Positions 63,886-64,000 of a stretch of 64,000 nt of DNA are shown piece by piece (position 1 is the stretch's first letter; each line of letters begins with the position of its first letter). The position numbers and the translations under genes are program-made. A model generated the notes under the pieces. The model saw only the letters and a program-made list of their open reading frames with translations, did not search any database and had not been told where the DNA came from. The DNA is from an uncultured Eubacterium sp. (lineage in GTDB: Bacteria > Bacillota > Clostridia > Lachnospirales > Lachnospiraceae), in NCBI GenBank assembly GCA_947385775.1, contig CANDMI010000003.1, forward strand, positions 26,393 to 90,392, in the 5' to 3' direction.

Positions 63886-64000
63886 ATGATCACGAAAAAA
63901 TATATGAAAAAAGCGGCTCTTTTTGTCCTTGCGGCGTGCGTTAGCGCGGGGATTACGGCGGGAGCGTCCGCGCAGGCTGCGAAAGCCGCATCGACCGCAG
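63886..64000 (+). CDS. Secreted protein, 3' end outside the window
   Basis: Only the first 38 codons are visible: a signal peptide with Lys-rich start and AALFVLAACVSAGITAG core, cleaved probably after ASA. ATG 63886 has AGGAGA nine bases upstream; ATG 63880 is two codons earlier. Likely co-transcribed with the preceding wall-binding protein. Its function cannot be judged. Confidence 0.7.
   Translation, partial: MITKKYMKKAALFVLAACVSAGITAGASAQAAKAASTA

Overview
The window is about 64 kb of a spore-forming, motile, low-to-mid G+C Firmicute, most likely a Lachnospiraceae-type gut or rumen Clostridium. The evidence is a complete spoIIIA operon (AA to AH), the MurT/GatD pair for lipid II amidation, Firmicutes-type GalT, choline-binding-like cell-wall repeats, and AGGAGG ribosome binding sites almost everywhere. 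No rRNA, tRNA, CRISPR array, prophage or intact insertion sequence was seen.

Layout. 0-6.2 kb: a response regulator (cut by the left edge) and two paralogous hybrid histidine kinases with PocR sensor domains. 6.2-11 kb: methionine synthase (minus), a small inverted-repeat element, a decayed Uma2 gene, aroE, and a toxin-antitoxin pair whose toxin has lost its N-terminus. 11.3-16.5 kb: spoIIIAA-AH. 16.6-19.4 kb: galKT (minus). 19.7-22.4 kb: PAP2 phosphatase, HisC-like aminotransferase and a DUF368/PopT-type polyprenyl-phosphate transporter. 22.4-25.6 kb: MacB/FtsX-type ABC exporter (minus). 25.8-26.9 kb: membrane metallophosphoesterase. 27.0-27.35 kb: a candidate type I toxin/antisense RNA locus.

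27.5-47.2 kb is a beta-glucan region. Operon A is a sugar-binding lipoprotein, a chemoreceptor, a GH94 phosphorylase and a secreted GH16 laminarinase-type enzyme. Locus B holds an AraC regulator, a second GH94 (cellobiose-phosphorylase-like), an ABC sugar importer without its own ATPase, and a GH3 enzyme with permuted domains. A HEPN/MNT pair lies between them and an AbiE pair follows. The most striking observation is that the chemoreceptor carries, inside its extracellular sensor, a carbohydrate-binding module about 56% identical (hand count) to one in the GH16 enzyme two genes downstream. The likely scheme is: secreted GH16 cuts a beta-1,3-glucan, the receptor and binding protein steer the cell toward it, oligomers are imported, and GH94 and GH3 enzymes break them down inside.

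47.3-53.2 kb: abiE, DUF624, DUF2520, gatD and murT (all minus), then an XRE regulator. 53.3-60.3 kb is a minus-strand cell-surface island: transglutaminase-like surface protein, DHHW protein, MBOAT acyltransferase, DUF4358 protein, and an SGNH hydrolase preceded by a short leader ORF that overlaps its start codon. 60.6-64 kb: ECF sigma factor, DUF2461 protein, an Fn3 remnant, a structured gene-free stretch, and a surface protein gene with a 220-nt A/G-rich leader; the last gene runs off the right edge.
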